DNA from: Paenarthrobacter ilicis
GTDB lineage: Bacteria; Actinomycetota; Actinomycetes; Actinomycetales; Micrococcaceae
Assembly: GCF_016907545.1 (NCBI RefSeq)
Contig: NZ_JAFBCD010000001.1
Coordinates: 248,001 to 312,000, forward strand
DNA: 64,000 nucleotides
Direction of reading: 5' to 3'
A program made the position numbers and the translations under genes. Shown here in pieces: positions 59,926 through 64,000 of this stretch (its first letter is position 1; every line of letters starts with the position of its first letter). The notes below the pieces were generated by a model. It did not search any database. It was not told the origin of the DNA and was given only the letters and a program-made list of their open reading frames with translations.

Positions 59926-61110
59926 ATGACACTGTCCCTCAACGACCTCAAGCTCTTCACTGGAGCTCCGCAGCAGAACAACTTTCCCCGGATGGCCGAG
60001 CTTGTGGAGACACGGCGGATGGAGCCCTCCAGCCAGCCGCGCGTGTGGGAACAGGGCGCGCCGCTGGACCTCCCGGAGAGCTACCACCACGACGGCACTG
60101 ACCGCTCCATTGAGGAGTACCTCCAGGCCGCGGAAGTGGGTTCCCTGCTGGTGATCCACCAGGGGCGGATCCGGTACGAAGAGTACCGACTGACCGCGGG
60201 CCCGGACGTGCCCTGGATCTCCATGTCCGTGGCCAAGAGCGTGGTCTCTGCCCTGGTGGGAATCGCCGTGGAAGAAGGGTTCATTGGCAGCATCGAGCAG
60301 CCCATCAGCGACTACATCACCGTGGAGCCCGGCTCTGCCTACGACGGCACGCCCATCCGAAGCGTGTTGCAGATGTCTTCAGGTGCGCGGTGGAACGAGG
60401 ATTACAGCTTCCCCGACTGTGACCCCCTCCGGATCGCGGACGCTACCTCCGGCCACCACGGTGGACATGAGGGCATAGTGGCAACCATGGCCCGGGAGAA
60501 CCCCACGGACACCATTTGCCGCTACAACAGCTGCGAAACCCAGGCGCTGGCAAACCTCATCCGCGCCGCCACCGGCCAGCACCTTGCCGATTACATGCAG
60601 TCGAGGCTGATGGAACCCTTGGGATTCACCCGGCCGGGCTATTGGATTGTTGACCCCAGCGGCGTTGAGATGGGATACGCAGGCCTGAACCTGACCGCCC
60701 GTGACTACGCCGCAGTGGGCGAGCTGTACCGCAACGGCGGCCAACATGACGGGCAACAGATTGTTCCCGCCCAGTGGGTCAAGGATTCCTTGTCCGCTTC
60801 AGCGCCGCATCTGCAGCCCGGTGCGGTGATTGTGGGCGGCGAACCGTTCCCGTGGGGCTACGGCTACCAGTGGTGGCTGATGCCCGGAGACCGTGGCGAC
60901 TTCTCCGCCAACGGCGTGTACAACCAGTACATCTACGTGGACCCGGGGACGGAAACCACCATTGTCATGAACTCGGCCACCAGGCTCTACGGATCCACGA
61001 ACGACCCGGAAATCAACAAGGACATTGAAACCTTGGCCATGTTCCGCGCCATTGCGGACAAGGCGGAACAGGTCACCTGCCGGCAAGCACCGTCCGGGCC
61101 CGCACAGTAA
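59926..61110 (+). CDS. Serine hydrolase of the beta-lactamase/NylB-like family
   Basis: 394 residues from ATG 59926. The catalytic SxxK is Ser101-Val-Ala-Lys104 (SMSVAKSVV), and Tyr200 of RYNSCE is the general base. Blocks EYRLTAGPDVPW, EEGFIGSIEQPISDYI, GSAYDGTPIRSVLQM and SGARWNEDYS follow the pattern of 6-aminohexanoate-dimer hydrolase (NylB, 392 residues) of Arthrobacter. Such enzymes are esterases/amidases on short esters or amides. It may cooperate with the broken transporter upstream. The real substrate is unknown. Confidence 0.82.
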   Translation: MTLSLNDLKLFTGAPQQNNFPRMAELVETRRMEPSSQPRVWEQGAPLDLPESYHHDGTDRSIEEYLQAAEVGSLLVIHQGRIRYEEYRLTAGPDVPWISMSVAKSVVSALVGIAVEEGFIGSIEQPISDYITVEPGSAYDGTPIRSVLQMSSGARWNEDYSFPDCDPLRIADATSGHHGGHEGIVATMARENPTDTICRYNSCETQALANLIRAATGQHLADYMQSRLMEPLGFTRPGYWIVDPSGVEMGYAGLNLTARDYAAVGELYRNGGQHDGQQIVPAQWVKDSLSASAPHLQPGAVIVGGEPFPWGYGYQWWLMPGDRGDFSANGVYNQYIYVDPGTETTIVMNSATRLYGSTNDPEINKDIETLAMFRAIADKAEQVTCRQAPSGPAQ

Positions 61111-61864
61111 TGGCCGAGCCCAACACCAACGCCGCAGCCACGGCCGCAGCAAGCGCGGTGGGGAAGGACTCCGGGGCGTCGGCGCTGCGGCCCACGGTGA
61201 TCCACGCCAGGCCCCAGGCAATGGCAGCTGCCAGCGCCAACCGCCCATGCCCCTTGATGGCCAAAGCGATGCCGACAATGGCCACTACCACCAGCACGGT
61301 GATGGACCAGATCTCAGGCGTGGCGCCAAACCCCGTGAACCCCGCTGCTTTCAGGGCCGCAGCGATGTTGGCGCAGGTGGCCACGCTGACCCAGCCCAGG
61401 TAAAGCCCCAGGGTTCCATCCACCACAATGGCTTCCACCCAAGAACCGGCGCGGCTCTGGCTGTATCGCAGGAAAGCCAGGACCAAAGTGACCAGCAGCG
61501 CCAGGATCACCAGGACGCTGATGGGGAGCCATCCTGCCTGGACGGAGAGGATCCAGGCGGCATTCAAAATCATGGATGCCGCCACGATCCACCCCAGCGA
61601 GCGCTGCCGTTCCGAGGACCGCTGCGAGGGCAACCACTGCCATACCGTGTAGGCCACCAGCCCGGTGTAGATCACGGACCAGATGGAAAAGGCCTGTGTT
61701 GCGGGGGCCAGCAGGGTTGAATCCGCTGCGAGGGCACCCCCGGCGGCTTGGGCGATGGGTGTTCCGCCGAAAACGCCGACGCCGATCATGGAGCCGACCA
61801 CGCAGATCACCAGGCTGACGGTGACTGTTATTTGGCGTGCCAGGTCGTTGTTGTGGGTTGCCAT
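61073..61864 (-). CDS. TspO/MBR-like tryptophan-rich sensory membrane protein
   Basis: 263 residues from ATG 61864, about eight membrane segments. TQAFSIWSVIYTGLVAYTVW and ILNAAWILSVQAGW resemble the PxWxxxxP-type TspO/MBR blocks, with an extra C-terminal set of helices (WGLAWITVGRS). Function of the long actinobacterial form is unknown; tetrapyrrole binding is known for TspO itself. It converges on the NylB-like gene and overlaps it by 38 bases. It diverges from a MarR gene. Confidence 0.75.
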   Translation of the reverse strand: MATHNNDLARQITVTVSLVICVVGSMIGVGVFGGTPIAQAAGGALAADSTLLAPATQAFSIWSVIYTGLVAYTVWQWLPSQRSSERQRSLGWIVAASMILNAAWILSVQAGWLPISVLVILALLVTLVLAFLRYSQSRAGSWVEAIVVDGTLGLYLGWVSVATCANIAAALKAAGFTGFGATPEIWSITVLVVVAIVGIALAIKGHGRLALAAAIAWGLAWITVGRSADAPESFPTALAAAVAAALVLGSAITVRARTVLAGR

Positions 61865-61939
61865 GGTCCGAACCTCTTTCCTTGTGGGACGTGCTGGGTC
61901 CTGCATTCAGGCCTTCAGTGACTTAGTATCGAAATGCTA

Positions 61940-61955
61940 GTGAATCGAGCTTCAC
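61940..61955. promoter_or_regulatory. Operator-like inverted repeat between divergent tspO-like and marR genes
   Basis: GTGAA and TTCAC flank a 6-base spacer. It lies 20 bases before the MarR start. Short, so of moderate value. Confidence 0.4.
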
Positions 61956-61974
61956 GCTTAGCGAAGGACATCAG

Positions 61975-62541
61975 ATGGAATCGGCAGGCCACGTACACGG
62001 CTATTGGTATGGCAAGGACCCCGGACAGAAGGCGCTGGCCGTCGACGTCCTGAACGCGCTGAGGGACTACCGCGCGTCCGAGCAAGCCATGCGCCGGAGG
62101 ACCAGATCGTCCATGGGCATGGGCGAGAAGGATCTGCTGGCGTTGCGCTACCTCTTTGAGGCCGAGGCGGCTGGCGACTTCATGAAGCCCAAGGACCTTG
62201 GCGACAAGCTGGGCATTACCTCTGCCTCCATGACCACGCTGATTGACCGCCTGGTGAAGTCCGGGCACGTCCGCCGCGAACCCCACCCCACGGACCGCCG
62301 CGCGCTGGTCCTGAAGGCCACGCCGGGCTCGGACCAGGAGGTTCGGCACACCCTGGGCGGTATGCACCGCCGGATGATGGACGCCGCGTTTTCCCTGAAC
62401 GCTGAGGAATCGAAAATTGTGGTGGCCTTCCTGGAGCACATGCGCGAGGCCCTGGACACCATCGACGAGGACGCGCCCGAAGAAGGACAGCCCTCCCCTG
62501 AGGGACAGCACCCGGACGCGGCCAACGCCCACCGTCAATAG
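61975..62541 (+). CDS. MarR-family regulator
   Basis: 188 residues. MKPKDLGDKLGITSASMTTL and IDRLVKSGHVRREPHPTDRR are the recognition helix and wing. N- and C-terminal helices would form the dimer. The tail is acidic and Pro-rich. It lies divergent from the tspO-like gene and nine bases from the convergent carotenoid gene; it may regulate either. Confidence 0.85.
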   Translation: MESAGHVHGYWYGKDPGQKALAVDVLNALRDYRASEQAMRRRTRSSMGMGEKDLLALRYLFEAEAAGDFMKPKDLGDKLGITSASMTTLIDRLVKSGHVRREPHPTDRRALVLKATPGSDQEVRHTLGGMHRRMMDAAFSLNAEESKIVVAFLEHMREALDTIDEDAPEEGQPSPEGQHPDAANAHRQ

Positions 62542-62549
62542 AGCCCCTG

Positions 62550-63797
62550 TCATGACGTCAGGCTCCACTGCAGGATAAAGATCAGCGTCACCAGGAATCC
62601 TGACCCATAGTTGAGCCAGATAAACCGGCGCCAAGCAGCGTTGGTGCCTGCCGCCGTCGTATCCGTGACGTTCCAGTGGCGGGCGCAATTGATGATGTAT
62701 GGGACGGCGATGATCGCCGCGAGGGGGCCAGGCCACGGCGTGGCCAGCATGGCCAGTCCCGCAACCAGCCACAGCACGACGGCGAGGCGAACCGTCCGGC
62801 GGGCACCGATGACTGTTGCTATGGAACCGATGCCGGCCTGGCGGTCGGGCTCGATGTCCTGGACGGCGCCGAACGCATGGGCGGCCATGCCCCACAGGAA
62901 GAACGCCACCAGGAGGATCACCAGGCCGGGCGTCACGTCCGCCCCCGCCAAGGCCAGTCCGACGACGGCGGGGCTGACAAAGTGCGTGCTGGACGTCAGC
63001 GAGTCCAGGACCGGGCGTTCCTTGAACCGCAGTCCTGCGGCGGAGTACGCCACCACGGCGAAGGCGCTCACGGCGAGGCTGATCCATGCCGCCGGGCCGC
63101 CCGCGAAGGCCAGTACCAGCAGGAAAGGAACGTTGGTGATGGCGGCGAGCCACAGCATGGGCTTGTGCAGCCGTGGCTGCAGGAGCGCGCCCTCCATGCC
63201 GCCCTTCCGCGGGTTCTTGAGATCGGACTCGTAGTCGAAGACGTCGTTGATCCCGTACATGGCCAGGTTGTAAGGGATGAGGAAGTAGAACGTGCCAACC
63301 ACCAGAACCCAATCGATCTCCCGGGTGGTGAGGAGCATCGCCGCTGCAAACGGGTAGGCGGTGTTGATCCAGCTGACCGGCCGCGATGCCAGGACCGCTT
63401 GGGAGACCAAGCCCTTCATCTGCGCGTCGGCTCCGTTCTGTTGCGGTTGGTTGCGCCTGCGTTCATTGCGTTCGTTGCGGCGGCGTTCGTTGCGGCGGGT
63501 GAGCCACATCCACAGTCCGGGGAGTGCCACCACGCCGGCCAGTGGGTAGGCGAAGTCTTCAATCGGGGCCAGGCCGATTTTCGCGCCCAGGATGTGGGCG
63601 GGATCGTAGTGGAAGAGTTCCATGCCGATCATCACGGAATCGAACACTGCGGTGAGCACGGCCAGGGCGGCGAAGGCCACCCCCACGGCCCGCCAGTGCT
63701 TCCGGGACTCGCCCTCAGCGCTGCCAAGCCGGGCGAAGGCCACCCCTGCAACCACAGCGGCGGCGATGAACGCGAGCGCAAGCCACATGTAGGTCAT
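62550..63797 (-). CDS. Fused lycopene cyclase domain (CrtYf-like) and UbiA prenyltransferase (CrtEb-like lycopene elongase)
   Basis: 415 residues. Residues ~1-103 are a CarR/CrtYf-type cyclase subunit with three helices and the PIEDFAYP motif. A repetitive Asn/Glu/Arg linker (~104-118, RRNERRRNERNERRR) follows. Residues ~128-415 are a UbiA prenyltransferase with its two Asp motifs (INDVFDYESDLKNPRKGG and DIEPDRQAGIG). In related species CrtYf and CrtEb are separate proteins that with CrtYe make the C50 carotenoid decaprenoxanthin. Here they form one chain. The start overlaps the stop of the upstream crtYe-like gene (ATGA). Confidence 0.82.
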   Translation of the reverse strand: MTYMWLALAFIAAAVVAGVAFARLGSAEGESRKHWRAVGVAFAALAVLTAVFDSVMIGMELFHYDPAHILGAKIGLAPIEDFAYPLAGVVALPGLWMWLTRRNERRRNERNERRRNQPQQNGADAQMKGLVSQAVLASRPVSWINTAYPFAAAMLLTTREIDWVLVVGTFYFLIPYNLAMYGINDVFDYESDLKNPRKGGMEGALLQPRLHKPMLWLAAITNVPFLLVLAFAGGPAAWISLAVSAFAVVAYSAAGLRFKERPVLDSLTSSTHFVSPAVVGLALAGADVTPGLVILLVAFFLWGMAAHAFGAVQDIEPDRQAGIGSIATVIGARRTVRLAVVLWLVAGLAMLATPWPGPLAAIIAVPYIINCARHWNVTDTTAAGTNAAWRRFIWLNYGSGFLVTLIFILQWSLTS

Positions 63798-64000
63798 ACG
63801 TTTTCCCTGGTTTTAGCATCCGGGGCAGACCGCGGCGCACCGTCCAAACGTTTCCGTGAACCGTCCAGAAGTTTCCGCGCACCCGTGTACAGCACCATGG
63901 TGCACAGCACCAGGAACGTCAGGAACACCGGCTCCTCCACCGGGAGTTCCGGTGCCAGCATCAGCCCTGTGGCAATGGTGCCTTCGCCGCGCAGGAAGAT
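63794..64000 (-). CDS. CrtYe-like lycopene cyclase subunit, C-terminal part only
   Basis: The last 68 codons of a gene that begins outside the window. It reads RGEGTIATGLMLAPELPVEE, then PVFLTFLVLCTMVLYTGARK and a basic, charged tail. The PVEE motif in front of a membrane helix marks heterodimeric C50-carotenoid cyclases. It overlaps the fused gene by four bases and partners with its cyclase half. Confidence 0.8.
   Translation of the reverse strand: MFLRGEGTIATGLMLAPELPVEEPVFLTFLVLCTMVLYTGARKLLDGSRKRLDGAPRSAPDAKTRENV

Noticed and set aside
1..64000. tRNA, rRNA or CRISPR arrays
   Set aside because: No regularly spaced repeats and no recognisable tRNA or rRNA segments were seen by eye; a dedicated scan would be needed to exclude a single tRNA.

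Overview
The window looks like chromosomal DNA of a high-GC actinobacterium, most likely a member of the Micrococcaceae near Arthrobacter or Paenarthrobacter. That placement is an inference from gene content. The signs are a desferrioxamine-type siderophore operon behind a DtxR/IdeR-like iron box, Ku with a Pol-PE-ligase LigD, a possible class E sortase substrate, C50-carotenoid genes, many GTG/TTG starts and several nearly leaderless genes. I see no rRNA, tRNA or CRISPR array.

Layout. 1-5,000: a sigma factor fused to its own membrane anchor, a large secreted surface protein ending in LAITG and a C-terminal membrane segment, and a small membrane protein. 5,220-10,608: the four-gene overlapping siderophore operon desABCD. 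10,610-25,580: an accessory region with mixed base composition and many broken genes. It holds a helicase relic, a polymorphic-toxin C-terminal fragment with a candidate immunity gene, two related small membrane proteins, two broken serine recombinases (one cut by a complete IS3-family element), an Imm26-like gene and a frameshifted repeat-protein gene. It also holds an ECF sigma/LysM membrane protein pair, a three-gene secreted/membrane operon whose first gene has an in-frame TGA, a PIN / GNAT-PUA / ASCH module split by an in-frame TAA, and a UmuD-like operon without UmuC.

25,600-35,300: mostly ordinary metabolic and transport genes: SDR, FUSC-type membrane protein, SRPBCC, GNAT, PaiB-like protein, a divergent EamA/MocR pair around an 18-bp palindrome, an MHS-family symporter, a PrmC-like methyltransferase and two small MTAN-starting proteins. 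35,300-42,050: the NHEJ pair ligD and ku, stress-associated small genes, a Dps-like protein and topoisomerase IB. 42,050-46,320: the fructose PTS operon fruR-fruK-fruA-ptsH behind an inverted-repeat operator.

46,500-64,000: a zinc-binding protein, a GAF-ANTAR regulator, a YbdK-type ligase, DUF4287, VOC, an AraC-type regulator and an esterase. These are followed by a disaccharide phosphorylase/beta-phosphoglucomutase operon behind a LacI-type operator, an EmrB/QacA exporter with its MarR regulator, and a TetR regulator facing a frameshifted MFS gene and a NylB-like serine hydrolase. The window ends with a TspO-like protein and MarR pair, then a fused lycopene cyclase/prenyltransferase and the partial upstream cyclase gene of a decaprenoxanthin-type carotenoid cluster.
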